Shown one piece after another: positions 34,786 through 44,028 of a DNA stretch of 64,000 bases (the first letter of the stretch is position 1; each line of letters starts with the position of its first letter). Source of the stretch: a bacterium (lineage in GTDB: Bacteria; Desulfobacterota; Desulfocorpusculales; Desulfocorpusculum). The stretch covers positions 1 through 64,000 of the forward strand of contig JBBFLE010000004.1 of assembly GCA_037481695.1 (NCBI GenBank). The letters are read 5' to 3'. The notes beneath the pieces are model-generated. The model was not told where the DNA came from and did not search any database. It worked only from the letters and a program-made list of their open reading frames with translations. A program made the translations under genes and the position numbers.

Positions 34786-34916
34786 TGTTCCAGCATTTCC
34801 TGGGATAACTGATCCACCCCAAGCCCAGGCCTGATGGGTTAAGTTAGGGGCAACCCGGAGATTTGACTGCCAAGCTCACTGCTTCTGGGCAAGAATCCTG
34901 GCTGGGAGGGGCCTTT

Positions 34917-35873
34917 TCATCCGGGGCTGCTTGGACCCAGCAGCCTGGGGGTGCTGAAGGCCCTTTGATGGGCCTGGCCATCATAATGCAAAAGACCCCT
35001 TACTCCCAGACGGCTTAAGACTTGGTCCACCTCTTTCCAAGAGATCTCAAGGGGTCTTAAGGAAGCCAGTGTGATGCTCCACATGGCCTCAAAGGAAGGC
35101 ACGAATTCATAGGCCGCAGCCACATGGGGAAAGCACTCCTTGATCCCCCGCAGGATCTCCATGTGGTATTGGTCATAATGGGATTGATATAAGACCCCAC
35201 CGCTTTGGCACACAAATACCCCCCCTGGGGCCAGCCTTTTTTTGATCAAAGCATAAGCCTCTGGGGAGTAAAGGTGGGCTGAAAGGTCCCCCGCCCTTTC
35301 GGCTGGATCAAAGGGCTCTGTTAGATCAGATATTATGATGTCATATGTCGTCTTGGCTTGTTTCAGGAACTCCATGGCGTCCCTGGGCACCACCTTGACT
35401 CTTGGGTCCTCCAGGGAACCACAGTTTAGCTCCCGGAAACGCTCCCGGAAAACAGCCACAACCTCCTCATCTATGTCCACGATCACTATCTCATGGATTC
35501 CCTCATATCGGAGCAACTCCCTGGCAGCACAGCCGTCTCCTCCCCCCAATATCAGAACCGAGCAAGGGCTTCCATGGATGACACAGGCCGGATGAACCAG
35601 CAGTTCGTGGTATATTCTCTCATCGCTGGCTGCCAGCTGGACCTTCCCATCCAGGATCAAACAAAGGCCATAGCCCTCAAGTTCCACCAGTTCCATCTGT
35701 TGGTAACGGGTACGAAGCAAAAAGGGACTGCCCTTGACCCTCTTGAAGCTGATGCGGAAAGGCCCATCCTTGTCCAGGAACCAGGCCCCTCCCCAAGAAC
35801 TAAGCATGCTTCTTAGCTCTTCCAATGCATCCTGCGGTTCAAGCACGCTACGGGAAGGCACCACCTCGACCAT
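34917..35873 (-). CDS. speE: Spermidine synthase-like aminopropyltransferase
   Basis: 318 aa from the ATG at 35873, preceded by AAGGAGG. SAM-fold motif LILGGGDGCAARELL, acidic IVDIDEEVV, then YDIIISDLTEPFDP and LYSPEAYALIKKRL. The family transfers an aminopropyl group from decarboxylated SAM to putrescine or another amine. The active-site Asp motif is usually D-S/T-S/T-D-P in spermidine synthases; here it is D-L-T-E-P, so the acceptor may be another polyamine or agmatine. Confidence 0.8.
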   Translation of the reverse strand: MVEVVPSRSVLEPQDALEELRSMLSSWGGAWFLDKDGPFRISFKRVKGSPFLLRTRYQQMELVELEGYGLCLILDGKVQLAASDERIYHELLVHPACVIHGSPCSVLILGGGDGCAARELLRYEGIHEIVIVDIDEEVVAVFRERFRELNCGSLEDPRVKVVPRDAMEFLKQAKTTYDIIISDLTEPFDPAERAGDLSAHLYSPEAYALIKKRLAPGGVFVCQSGGVLYQSHYDQYHMEILRGIKECFPHVAAAYEFVPSFEAMWSITLASLRPLEISWKEVDQVLSRLGVRGLLHYDGQAHQRAFSTPRLLGPSSPG

Positions 35874-36174
35874 GGACCATGCCTCCTTGAATCCAGCGCC
35901 GCACCCATCCTCCAGGCACACCCAATCCCGTCAGCAAACTCCCTTTGGCCCCGAAACCTTCCCAATGGTGCATGTTTTGATATCAATGGTCAAGGCCAGG
36001 CTCATGAAACCCACCTGCACTTTACCCTGCAGCTTTTCTCATCAAAAGGGTCAACTCATGGCAAGCTTCTTTTTTTGCCATGCATTCCATAGAATCCCCT
36101 GGGAAGAACCTCCAAGATCTTTCCATTGCTTTGCACTAAAAGAAGCGGATGCCAGAAGCCAAGGGATCTACTTG

Positions 36175-36203
36175 TTGACCCAGGCCAAAAGAGAGCATAC
36201 CAT
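36175..36203 (+). promoter_or_regulatory. Possible sigma-70 promoter ahead of a long leader
   Basis: TTGACC (36175-36180), 17 bases, TACCAT (36198-36203). The following ~200-nt leader ends in a terminator-like hairpin and then the gene at 36411. Confidence 0.4.
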
Positions 36204-36355
36204 AGCCAAAACAGCTGGCCTTCCATGGCAAGGCAGGCTTTTGGGATCTGCGGGCTTTGAGCCATGCTCTGAAGGGTCTGTTCCTGGCCTTGTCTGGATG
36301 GAGGTACAGTCTTTTTCAAAGGGTAGAGTCAGCTTCTCAAGCATACTATCTGCCT

Positions 36356-36394
36356 GGCCTGCTTTGTGCAGGGCTTTTTTTGGATAAGCAGGCC
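36356..36394 (+). terminator. Intrinsic terminator with a competing stem, in a leader
   Basis: CCTGC-TTTGT-GCAGG followed by GC and seven T (36358-36381) is a compact rho-independent terminator. The same 5' arm can instead form a 9-bp stem GGCCTGCTT (36356-36364) with AAGCAGGCC (36386-36394), which lies beyond the T run and next to the ribosome site. It would end upstream transcripts or attenuate the downstream gene. Confidence 0.6.
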
Positions 36395-36410
36395 CATGAG
36401 GTAAGAAGGC

Positions 36411-36752
36411 ATGGACATTAACGGAGTCCTTTGGGGTGTATTACTTCTGGCCTTGGCCCTGGCAGCGGTTCTTTACCTTCCTGCCAGACTCACAAGAAGA
36501 GCCATGCACGAGGTGATAAGAAGATTCTATGAGCAGCAGGCCCTGGCCCCCGAGAAGGCAAGGACAATTGCCGAGCTGGGGCTGACCCCGCCTAGCTTCG
36601 TGGAGAAGCTTGCAAAACCGAGGGACTACAAGCCTACGGCCCTCAAGCTGCTCCAGCAGATGGATGCAGTTCAGATGACACAGGAAGGCAAGCTCTTTCT
36701 GGTGGAAGAAAACCTCCACCCAAGCCTAAAGATCACCTCCAGGGCATCTTGA
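36411..36752 (+). CDS. Small single-span membrane protein of unknown function
   Basis: 113 aa. One N-terminal membrane helix (LLLALALAAVLYLPARL), then a basic-amphipathic segment (RRAMHEVIRRFYEQQAL) and a compact domain with TIAELGLTPPSFVEKL, KPTALKLLQQMDAV and EGKLFLVEENL. The last part resembles a small winged-helix layout. AAGAAGG precedes the ATG. No family is recognised. The leader upstream may control it. Confidence 0.65.
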   Translation: MDINGVLWGVLLLALALAAVLYLPARLTRRAMHEVIRRFYEQQALAPEKARTIAELGLTPPSFVEKLAKPRDYKPTALKLLQQMDAVQMTQEGKLFLVEENLHPSLKITSRAS

Positions 36753-36858
36753 GCACTCACGCTCTCAACTCAAAAACCTGCTCTCATCCCTTTAATTCTG
36801 GTCTTTTCACTCAAGAGCGCCTTCCCGGATCAAGGAAATCAGGCTATGGGGCAGCTCT

Positions 36859-37935
36859 TCATGGGGCCTCAGCCAGAATCTCCAGAGCATATCTGCTACT
36901 ACCCATGCCCAGAGCCTCTGCCTCAGAAATCTGGACCATGGGATCCAAAAGGGGATAACTCAGGGCCCCCAAATCTGCCCCGGATCTTTCCCTGACCATA
37001 TCCAGTGTTGCCTTATCCAGAGCCACGGGATCCTGTGAAGCCATTATGCCTATGTCAGGCACCATCTTTGTTTGAGGCACATTAAAGCAATCGCAGTCCT
37101 TGGTCATGTCCATCAAGACATTGAAAAAGAAACATTTTCCTTTTTTCCCTAGAACTACCCCCATGGCATGCCGCGCCATTTCCCTTTGTAGCTGGGGTGA
37201 TTCCTTTCCAAAATTGTACCTGACCGCATCGAAACGACACACGGCCAGGCACTCCCCGCAGCCTATGCAAAGCTTTGCCATTATATGGGAAACCCCCTCC
37301 TTCTCAAAAATGGCCTGGGTGGGACACCATCTTCTACACTTGCCGCAGTTCTGGCAACGCTCGGCAATCACCTGGGGCATCACCGAGGAATGCTGTCTCA
37401 TCTTGCCTGCCCTGGAAGCCAGACCCATGCCCAGGTTCTTGATGCATCCTCCCATGCCTGTGCCGGGATGCCCAGTGGGGTGCGAAACCACCAAGAGAGC
37501 ATCGGCAGCCAGGATCTCCCTGGCGATCTTCACCCTGTATCCCTGGGGAAGGCTCACCTCGGCCTCGGTGTTTCCCACCAGTCCGTCGGCCAGTATGAAG
37601 GGAGCGCCTACCTTCTCTATGGAGAACCCGTGACCATGAGCCAACAAGATATGCTTTACAGCATTGTCCCTCTGCCCCTTGTAGAGAGTGGCGGTCTCTG
37701 TCAAGAAGGGGAGAGCCCTGCTTTTCTTGACCCATCGAACCAGCTCGGCCACTATCTGAGGCTTCACGTGGGTGGTATTGCCCTTTTCCCCCACATGCAC
37801 CTTGATGGCCACCAGATCCCTTCTGGAGATGCACCTGGAGACTCCAGCTGCCTCCCAAAGTCTTGCCACGGCTCTGGCCTGGGCCCTGGGAGTCGTTCCA
37901 TCGGGAAGTTCCATCAGGTAGACCTTGGATTCCAT
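36859..37935 (-). CDS. DUF362 protein with two 4Fe-4S clusters
   Basis: 358 aa from the ATG at 37935, with GGAGGAGGTC upstream. DUF362 core (VAIKVHVGEKGNTTHVKP, HPTGHPGTGMGGCIKNLGMG) with two ferredoxin motifs inserted near residue 190: CQNCGKCRRWCP and CIGCGECLAVC. Proteins of this type are common in strict anaerobes. The substrate is unknown; a redox or metal-binding role is usual. Confidence 0.85.
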   Translation of the reverse strand: MESKVYLMELPDGTTPRAQARAVARLWEAAGVSRCISRRDLVAIKVHVGEKGNTTHVKPQIVAELVRWVKKSRALPFLTETATLYKGQRDNAVKHILLAHGHGFSIEKVGAPFILADGLVGNTEAEVSLPQGYRVKIAREILAADALLVVSHPTGHPGTGMGGCIKNLGMGLASRAGKMRQHSSVMPQVIAERCQNCGKCRRWCPTQAIFEKEGVSHIMAKLCIGCGECLAVCRFDAVRYNFGKESPQLQREMARHAMGVVLGKKGKCFFFNVLMDMTKDCDCFNVPQTKMVPDIGIMASQDPVALDKATLDMVRERSGADLGALSYPLLDPMVQISEAEALGMGSSRYALEILAEAP

Positions 37936-38139
37936 GACCTCCTCCAAAAAAAACTTGGTTCTCTTGCAAGATCCCTATCCTACCCTGCTTCTTTTACCAA
38001 TGCGAGAGTGGGCATAAATTGAAGGCCGATGCAAATATGGGGTTCAGGACACATGAGGCCTCTTGAAGCCCCTATTGGGCTGCTTTCGCTTTCCTTGGGG
38101 AAGCCCAAGAGTTTCCTGTTTCATGAACATCGAAAATCC

Positions 38140-38168
38140 TTGCACAAGATCTGCATCTGGGTTATAGT
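38140..38168 (+). promoter_or_regulatory. Sigma-70-type promoter for rpsU
   Basis: TTGCAC (38140-38145), exactly 17 bases, TATAGT (38163-38168). It gives a ~130-nt leader containing a CTCCTTT/AAAGGAG hairpin near 38190-38210. Confidence 0.65.
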
Positions 38169-38305
38169 GATGGGCACCCTTTGGGGGAAGATCTCCTTTT
38201 TAAAGGAGCAAAAGGGGCACGAGACCTCCCCTTGAGAGCAAGGAAGGCTAGGGAGGCTCACCTGCAAGATCGAGGCCTTGTGGGCATGCCCAGACAGAAA
38301 GGAAG

Positions 38306-38533
38306 GTGAACGGCTTGACATCTTATAGAGCCCTCGAAGTGGAGGTCCACGACAACGACGTGGAAAAGGCCCTCCGCCAGCTCAAGAAAAAGATCAACGA
38401 CGAGGGACTGTTCAAGACCCTCAAGCTCAAGAGAAGCTACGAGAAGCCCAGCGAATACCGCCGGCGTAAGGAAAGAGAAAGTCGAAGGCGCAGAAACAGG
38501 ATGCTGGCCCGCAGAAGACAGCGGGAGCGCTGA
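38306..38533 (+). CDS. rpsU: 30S ribosomal protein S21
   Basis: 75 aa, GTG start with AAAGGAAG upstream. VEVHDNDVEKALRQLKKKI is the S21 core; FKTLKLKRSYEKPSEYRRRK and the long Arg-rich tail are typical. It helps mRNA recognition by the 30S subunit. Single-gene unit with its own promoter and downstream hairpin. Confidence 0.93.
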   Translation: MNGLTSYRALEVEVHDNDVEKALRQLKKKINDEGLFKTLKLKRSYEKPSEYRRRKERESRRRRNRMLARRRQRER

Positions 38534-38555
38534 GCTTTCAAGAACCCAGCCTGCC

Positions 38556-38594
38556 TACCCCACATTGTCCAGGATTGGGGGATAATGTGGGGTA
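38556..38594 (+). terminator. Strong hairpin after rpsU
   Basis: TACCCCACATT (38556-38566) and AATGTGGGGTA (38584-38594) form an 11-bp perfect stem with a 17-base loop. No T run follows. A second small stem, GTCCCC/GGGGAC, lies at 38715-38733 ahead of the next gene. Confidence 0.6.
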
Positions 38595-38768
38595 ACTTCA
38601 CAAGATACTGGGTCAAATTCATTTGTGCTAAAACATAGCGGGATTCTTCCTCCGGGATCTGCCATGGGCTTGAATTTGAAAATGGCAAGTAGCACCGGGG
38701 GAGATTGGGGTATTGTCCCCAAGGCCAGGGGACCTGGCTATAAAACCAAAGGGTAAAAAGGGGGAAGA

Positions 38769-39533
38769 ATGCCCCGAGGCGGCCGAATAATCTTCTTGGA
38801 CGTGGGCAATGTCCTCATCGATGACGATCCCTTTGTTTGCGAGGCTTTTCGTCTCATACACCGGGCCCTTCCCCCACAGAGTCCCAGGGCTCAGATGGAT
38901 CGTTTCCTGGGAGATGCAGAAAGGGCCTTGCGCTCCCATAGGCACATGGCAGTGGAGCGCATGGGCATGCGCTGCCTGAAAAAACAATGGCCCAAGGTTC
39001 GCAGAGCCATCCAGGAGGAGCTGGGCAGACGCTGGTTGCGCCTGGTAAGAGCTTTGCCTGGCGCCCTGGAGGCCGTAAGAGCCCTCCACGAGCATTTCAG
39101 GCTGGGCATAATAGCCAATCAGCCGGCACAGGCCTTGGATTTCCTTGAGCAACAGGATTTCCTGAGTCTGTTTGATGTGGTGATCCTTGACTCAAACCAT
39201 CCCGTGAGCAAACCCAACACCGCCATATACCGCATAGCCCTGGAGGAGGCCAGGGTGGATCCCCAGGAGAGCCTCATGGTGGGAGACCGGCTGGACAATG
39301 ACATCATCCCTGCCAGGCGCACCGGCATGAGAGCAGTGCTTCTTTGGCTCAGCACCAAAGAAAAGGGCTGGGATCCCAAGGACCACTGGGGGCAGATCAT
39401 GCGACCCATCCTTGAGAGGCTTCCTGCCCCCCGCTGGGACAATATCCCACCACAGGAAAGGCCCTTGGCCATGGCCGCAGGCTGGAACCAGCTTCAGGGA
39501 GCCCTGGATAGAGCCTGGCAGGCATCCATCTGA
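38769..39533 (+). CDS. HAD-superfamily hydrolase
   Basis: 254 aa. Motif I is FLDVGNVLID, so the second Asp of the usual DxD is Gly, as in the 'DxGN/DxGG' HAD subgroup. Motif II is near LGIIANQP, motif III Lys in HPVSKPNTAIY, and motif IV MVGDRLDNDI. Probably a phosphatase or related enzyme; substrate unknown. GGGGGAAG precedes the ATG. Confidence 0.8.
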   Translation: MPRGGRIIFLDVGNVLIDDDPFVCEAFRLIHRALPPQSPRAQMDRFLGDAERALRSHRHMAVERMGMRCLKKQWPKVRRAIQEELGRRWLRLVRALPGALEAVRALHEHFRLGIIANQPAQALDFLEQQDFLSLFDVVILDSNHPVSKPNTAIYRIALEEARVDPQESLMVGDRLDNDIIPARRTGMRAVLLWLSTKEKGWDPKDHWGQIMRPILERLPAPRWDNIPPQERPLAMAAGWNQLQGALDRAWQASI

Positions 39534-39582
39534 ACCCGAGTCAACCAAGAGCAAACTAGCATCATGAGAATCTGGGCAGACC

Positions 39583-39999
39583 TCATGGGCAGGCCGAGTC
39601 CCCACCAGCTCTTGGAGGAGGCCACTGCCCTCTGTCCTGAAGCACCTCCCTCAGACTCTTCAGTGCGCAGTTCATTGCCGGGACCCCGCCGTACACAGCA
39701 GTCTGGAAGATTACTTCAGCCACCTCCTCCACGCTACAACCCACGTTCAGAGCCGCATGCATGTGTAACTTGAGCTCTTCTTGCCTCTCCAGGACCGTCA
39801 ATGCAGCCACGGTGATCAGCTGACGAACCTTGTGGGGTATCCGTTCCCTCGCGTAAACCTGCCCGGTCACAAACAAGGAAAGCTCTTTGGCGAAATTCTC
39901 GTCAAAAGACCTCCAAAGCTCAAAAGGCTTTTCCCCTTTCCAACCATCAAAATACATCGAGGCTATTCTCTTTGTCTTTTCTCTCACTTCCTGGGACAT
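39583..39999 (-). CDS. Carboxymuconolactone decarboxylase-family protein
   Basis: 138 aa, all-helical CMD/AhpD-like fold: FVTGQVYARERIPHKVRQLI, LKLHMHAALNVGCSVEEVAEVI, and TAVYGGVPAMNCALK. A CxxC pair as in AhpD peroxidases is missing, so it is closer to gamma-carboxymuconolactone decarboxylases or uncharacterised members. It lies 14 bp after tatD in the run that starts with the SDR gene. Confidence 0.85.
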   Translation of the reverse strand: MSQEVREKTKRIASMYFDGWKGEKPFELWRSFDENFAKELSLFVTGQVYARERIPHKVRQLITVAALTVLERQEELKLHMHAALNVGCSVEEVAEVIFQTAVYGGVPAMNCALKSLREVLQDRGQWPPPRAGGDSACP

Positions 40000-40012
40000 G
40001 AACCTCTCCTTC

Positions 40013-40819
40013 CTACGCCAAGAGCTTTGGCTTTGGGTTCAATACATCTGCCTTTTCCAGCCCGAAGAGCTCCAAGGCATTTTTTCTGGTGCATCTGGCC
40101 ACTTCTTCGGGGGTCTTCCTGAGGGTCCTGGCCACCCTTTCGGCCGTGTACCTGAGATAAGATGGCTCGTTTCTTTTCCCCCTGAAAGGCACGGGCGCCA
40201 GGAATGGACTGTCGGTCTCCAAGAGCATCCTCTCCAAAGGAATGCAGGAAAGCACGCTCCTGAGCAAGGTGGCGTTGCGAAAGGTCACAGAGCCGGGAAT
40301 GGACAGATACATCCCCATTTCCAGGCATCTCTTGGCCATGGAAGAATCCCCGCTGAAGCAGTGAAGCACCCCCCCAACTTCCTGTGCTCTTTCCTCCTGA
40401 AGAATCCTTAGCACCAGTCCATGGGCCTCCCTGTCGTGGACCACTAAGGGTTTGCCCAGGTCTCTGGCCAAACGGATCTGTTTTCTAAATGCCTGGATCT
40501 GAACCTCCTGAGGGCAGAGGTTGCGGTAAAAATCCAATCCCATCTCCCCAATTGCCACCACCCTGGGATGAGAAGCCATGGAGCTCAGCATGGCCAATGC
40601 TTCTTCAGAGCACTCTTGGGCATCATGGGGATGAATTCCCACTGCAGCGAAAACACCTGGGAATCGTTGGGCTATTTCCAGGGCCTTCTTGGAGGATTTA
40701 AGACTCGTGGCGCAGCTCACCACTGCTTCCACACCAGCTTGCCTGGCCCTCTCCAGAACCTCTGGCAGATCCTCCTCGAACTGGGGCATGTCCAGGTGGG
40801 CATGGGAATCTACCAACAT
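40013..40819 (-). CDS. tatD: TatD-family metal-dependent hydrolase
   Basis: 268 aa. Metal ligands and motifs: DSHAHLD, GIHPHDA, GEMGLDFYR, VHDREAH, LHCFSGD, ETDSPFLAP. TatD enzymes are Mg-dependent DNases/exonucleases with possible roles in DNA repair. Typical length. Its place between a dehydratase and a CMD protein appears coincidental. Confidence 0.9.
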   Translation of the reverse strand: MLVDSHAHLDMPQFEEDLPEVLERARQAGVEAVVSCATSLKSSKKALEIAQRFPGVFAAVGIHPHDAQECSEEALAMLSSMASHPRVVAIGEMGLDFYRNLCPQEVQIQAFRKQIRLARDLGKPLVVHDREAHGLVLRILQEERAQEVGGVLHCFSGDSSMAKRCLEMGMYLSIPGSVTFRNATLLRSVLSCIPLERMLLETDSPFLAPVPFRGKRNEPSYLRYTAERVARTLRKTPEEVARCTRKNALELFGLEKADVLNPKPKLLA

Positions 40820-40884
40820 TTAAGCACAACCCCTGGCCCGCCTGGGCTCCCCTTGCCAGCAAGGCTTTGCCTTAGCCAGGTCCA

Positions 40885-42327
40885 TCACTCTATCCCTACT
40901 ATCTTTTTGGCCCAGCGCTTCTTTTGCTCCAGGTTCCCCAAACGGGCGTACATGACCTTCTGTGTTTGAGGGGATCCTGCTCCATGCATGGACTCTACCA
41001 GGGCAGTCCCCCCGCTCATGTTCTCTATGAGCCTCAAGATCTTGAGCCTGGCCTCCACTGGAACCCCCTCTGCCCCGGCCAGGTACTTGCGCACCAGGTG
41101 GCCCACCTCGGTGCTCCTTAGGTCCCCTTCGAAGGGCATGGTGGCCAGGATCCCTCCAGCCACATCGTGGGCCAGCCTAGCGATTTCATAAATGTGCCTG
41201 GTTACGTTGTGCTTTGTGGTGTTGGCCAGCAGGGGATCAGGATAGAAAGCCCCTGAGGGAGTCCTGGATCCCATGGCAGAACAAGCCACAGAGCCTGACC
41301 AAATGGTCTCTGCCAGATGCATCATCTCAGCCAGTTTCTCCTTGATATGGGAGGCCCCTGCTGTCCCCTGGAACTCAGCAGCAAGGGCAGTTGCTCCCAC
41401 CAAAACGTCGGAAACACCCCCCTTGCAGCCCCCATAGTTCTGCCTGTGCAGGGTGGCGAACCGCTCCACCAGAAGGGAGGCCATATCTGTCTCTCCACAC
41501 AGAAAGACCCTATCCCAGGGCACGAATACATCCTGGAATACGACCAGGGCCTCTCCCCCCACCAGGCCGTAGCGCGGGTTGCCCACATCGATGCCGCCCT
41601 CGAACTTGCGCTCCTCATTGGTTTGGCGGCCGAAGATCAGAACCACCCCAGGAGCATTCAAGGGCACGGCGCAGGACACGGCGTACTGTTTCTCCTCAGG
41701 CCGCAGGGCCTGGGTGGGCATGATCAGAATCTCGTGGGAATTCACGGCCCCTGTCTGATGGGCCTTGGCTCCTCGGATCACTATGCCGTCCGAGCGGGTC
41801 TCCACCACATGGGTGAACAGATCCGGATCAGTCTGACGCCCCGGAGGCAAGGAGCGGTCCCCCTTGGGATCTGTCATGCCCCCCACCAACATGATGTTAC
41901 TGTCCTGGACGTACTTGAGGTAATCACAGAAGCGTTGGAAATAGCTCGTGTTATACTTCTGGTCTGTGTCGTACGAGGTCATATAAACTGCGTTTAGTCC
42001 GTCAAAACCCACGCATCTTTGAAAGCAGGTTCCTGTCTCGTGGGCTATGAGCCTAAGCATCTGGACCTTTTTTATGAGATCCTCCACGCTTTGATGAATA
42101 TGTGTGAAGCGGTTTATTCTCTTACCCGTCAGGTGGGACACGGCGGTCATGAGATCCTCATGCTCGGGCCGAAGGGCCAGTTCGTACGTCATGGCTGCGG
42201 CGTTCACATGGGGTCTCAAAGCCGGGTGTTCCGTCACGTCGTCCACCCTGCGGCCGTTGTAATACACCATGTGGTGTTGCTCCTTGAGGCTGCGGATGTA
42301 GTCCTGAGAGGTGACTATTGGTTTCAT
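40885..42327 (-). CDS. 4-hydroxybutyryl-CoA dehydratase family enzyme
   Basis: 480 aa from the ATG at 42327, with GGAAAGGGG upstream. The FAD-binding HpaB/acyl-CoA-dehydrogenase fold is clear. The 4Fe-4S ligand set of 4-hydroxybutyryl-CoA dehydratase is complete: Cys101 and Cys105 (CFQRC), His294 and Cys301 (HRQNYGGC), all offset by two from the Clostridium enzyme (C99, C103, H292, C299). That enzyme converts 4-hydroxybutyryl-CoA to crotonyl-CoA by a radical mechanism and is oxygen-sensitive. It overlaps the acyl-CoA ligase gene by 4 bp. A close relative with another 4-hydroxyacyl-CoA is possible. Confidence 0.85.
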   Translation of the reverse strand: MKPIVTSQDYIRSLKEQHHMVYYNGRRVDDVTEHPALRPHVNAAAMTYELALRPEHEDLMTAVSHLTGKRINRFTHIHQSVEDLIKKVQMLRLIAHETGTCFQRCVGFDGLNAVYMTSYDTDQKYNTSYFQRFCDYLKYVQDSNIMLVGGMTDPKGDRSLPPGRQTDPDLFTHVVETRSDGIVIRGAKAHQTGAVNSHEILIMPTQALRPEEKQYAVSCAVPLNAPGVVLIFGRQTNEERKFEGGIDVGNPRYGLVGGEALVVFQDVFVPWDRVFLCGETDMASLLVERFATLHRQNYGGCKGGVSDVLVGATALAAEFQGTAGASHIKEKLAEMMHLAETIWSGSVACSAMGSRTPSGAFYPDPLLANTTKHNVTRHIYEIARLAHDVAGGILATMPFEGDLRSTEVGHLVRKYLAGAEGVPVEARLKILRLIENMSGGTALVESMHGAGSPQTQKVMYARLGNLEQKKRWAKKIVGIE

Positions 42328-44018
42328 GGATTTCCCCTTTCCTGCGGCATTTCTCGCAAGGCCCTTCTCAAGAACTTCCCGGTTGGGGTCTTGGGCACCT
42401 CCTCCACAAACTCCACGCACCTGGGATACTTGTATGCGGCCATGCGTTCCTTGCAAAACTCTATGAGCTCTTCGGGGCTAAGCCTTCCTTTGAACTGGTC
42501 TCTTAGGGCCACAAAGGCCTTGACCGTCTCTCCACGGTAAGGGTCTGGGACACCCACTACTGCGGCCTCCTTTACCCCAGGGTGCAGATAAAGCACATCT
42601 TCCACCTCCCTGGGCCAGACCTTGAACCCAGAGGCGATGATCATGTCCTTTTTCCTGTCCAGAATGTAGAACCAACCTTCTTCATCCATTGTACCGACGT
42701 CTCCGGTAAAAAGCCAACCTTCCTGGATGGCATGGGCCGTTTCTTCGGGCTTGTTCCAATAGCCAGACACGATTCCCGGGCCCTTCACTGCCAGCTCTCC
42801 CACCTGCCCTGGAGGTAGCTCCTGGGAGCGATCTTCCAGATCCACTATCTTGGCCAGATGTCCGGGGATGGGAAGTCCTATGGAAAGGGCCCCTGTGGAT
42901 GGATCCACTGGCGCCCTGAGCCCCAAAGGAACCAGGTGGGTGGGTGAGGTGCTCTCTGTGAGACCGTACACGTTGTGGATGTAGCATCCTGTCAAGGACT
43001 CGAACCTCTCGACTATGGCTGGACTCACGGGGGCCCCACCGCTGAAGGCCTTCCTGAAGCTGGAGATGTCCCTGCTTCCCACAGCCTGATCGTTCATCAA
43101 GGCTATGAACACCGTGATGGAGCCCATGATGAGGCTCACCCTCCATTTCTCCACCATCTCCCAGGCTGTGGATGTGTCGAAGCGGTGAAAAAGCACCAAT
43201 GGTATGCCTGAACAAAGAGCAGCACCTATATGGGCTACCATGCCCGTGACGTGAAACAAAGGAGCCACCCCCAAGAGCACATCCGAGGGCCCAAGCTCCC
43301 AGCATCGGCAATAGACCTCGGAGTTGAAAACCACGTTCCCATGAGAGTTCATGGCCCCCTTGGGGGGACCTGTGGTACCTGAGGTATAGGTCAGGTAGGC
43401 CACCTCGTGGGGTTCCAAGCTGACCTCAGGAGGCTTCTGCCCCGAGTGTTTTTCCAAAAGATGGAGAAAGTCCTCTGTTGCCAGCCCCAATCCCTTTACT
43501 GCGCTCTTGAGGGCCTCAGGCACAGGGCTTGCGGAGTCCAAAAAATCCAGTTCCGAAGTTGTGATGATTCTCTGTAGGCCTGATCCTTTAGCTGCCTTGC
43601 AGGCCACATCCCTGTACAGAGACTCCAGGCAGATCAGGACTCTTGCACCCGAGTCCTTGAAATAATATTGGAGTTCCCTCTCCTTGTACATGGGATTGAG
43701 GGGCACCACGATTCCTCCTGCCTTCCATACCCCCAATTGGGCTATGACAAACTGGGGCACGTTCTGAAGATAAAAAGCCACCCTGTCTCCTTTTTTCAAG
43801 CCCCCCTCCAGTAGGGCGCAGGCAAAGGCATCGCTCATCTCCTCCAGATCCCTGTAAGATAGGGTCCCATTGAAGTAGTGAATAGCCGGCTTCCCTCCCC
43901 CATGCTCCAATGCCTGCCTGAGATGTTCCAGCTGGGATCGGGCTTGGGGTTCCAACTCAGGCTCGTACTGACGGGGACAAAGACGAATCCAGGGCCTGTC
44001 ATGCACCAATGAAGCCAT
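42324..44018 (-). CDS. Acyl-CoA synthetase (AMP-forming)
   Basis: 564 aa. P-loop YTSGTTGPPKGAM, adenine motif VYGLTESTSPTH, hinge region FTGDVGTMDEEGWFYILDR and the catalytic Lys in PTGKFLRR. It activates a carboxylic acid to its CoA ester. Coupled by overlap to the dehydratase gene, it could supply 4-hydroxybutyryl-CoA or a similar hydroxyacyl-CoA; chain length is not predictable from sequence. Confidence 0.88.
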   Translation of the reverse strand: MASLVHDRPWIRLCPRQYEPELEPQARSQLEHLRQALEHGGGKPAIHYFNGTLSYRDLEEMSDAFACALLEGGLKKGDRVAFYLQNVPQFVIAQLGVWKAGGIVVPLNPMYKERELQYYFKDSGARVLICLESLYRDVACKAAKGSGLQRIITTSELDFLDSASPVPEALKSAVKGLGLATEDFLHLLEKHSGQKPPEVSLEPHEVAYLTYTSGTTGPPKGAMNSHGNVVFNSEVYCRCWELGPSDVLLGVAPLFHVTGMVAHIGAALCSGIPLVLFHRFDTSTAWEMVEKWRVSLIMGSITVFIALMNDQAVGSRDISSFRKAFSGGAPVSPAIVERFESLTGCYIHNVYGLTESTSPTHLVPLGLRAPVDPSTGALSIGLPIPGHLAKIVDLEDRSQELPPGQVGELAVKGPGIVSGYWNKPEETAHAIQEGWLFTGDVGTMDEEGWFYILDRKKDMIIASGFKVWPREVEDVLYLHPGVKEAAVVGVPDPYRGETVKAFVALRDQFKGRLSPEELIEFCKERMAAYKYPRCVEFVEEVPKTPTGKFLRRALREMPQERGNP

Positions 44019-44028
44019 GGTTCACCTC

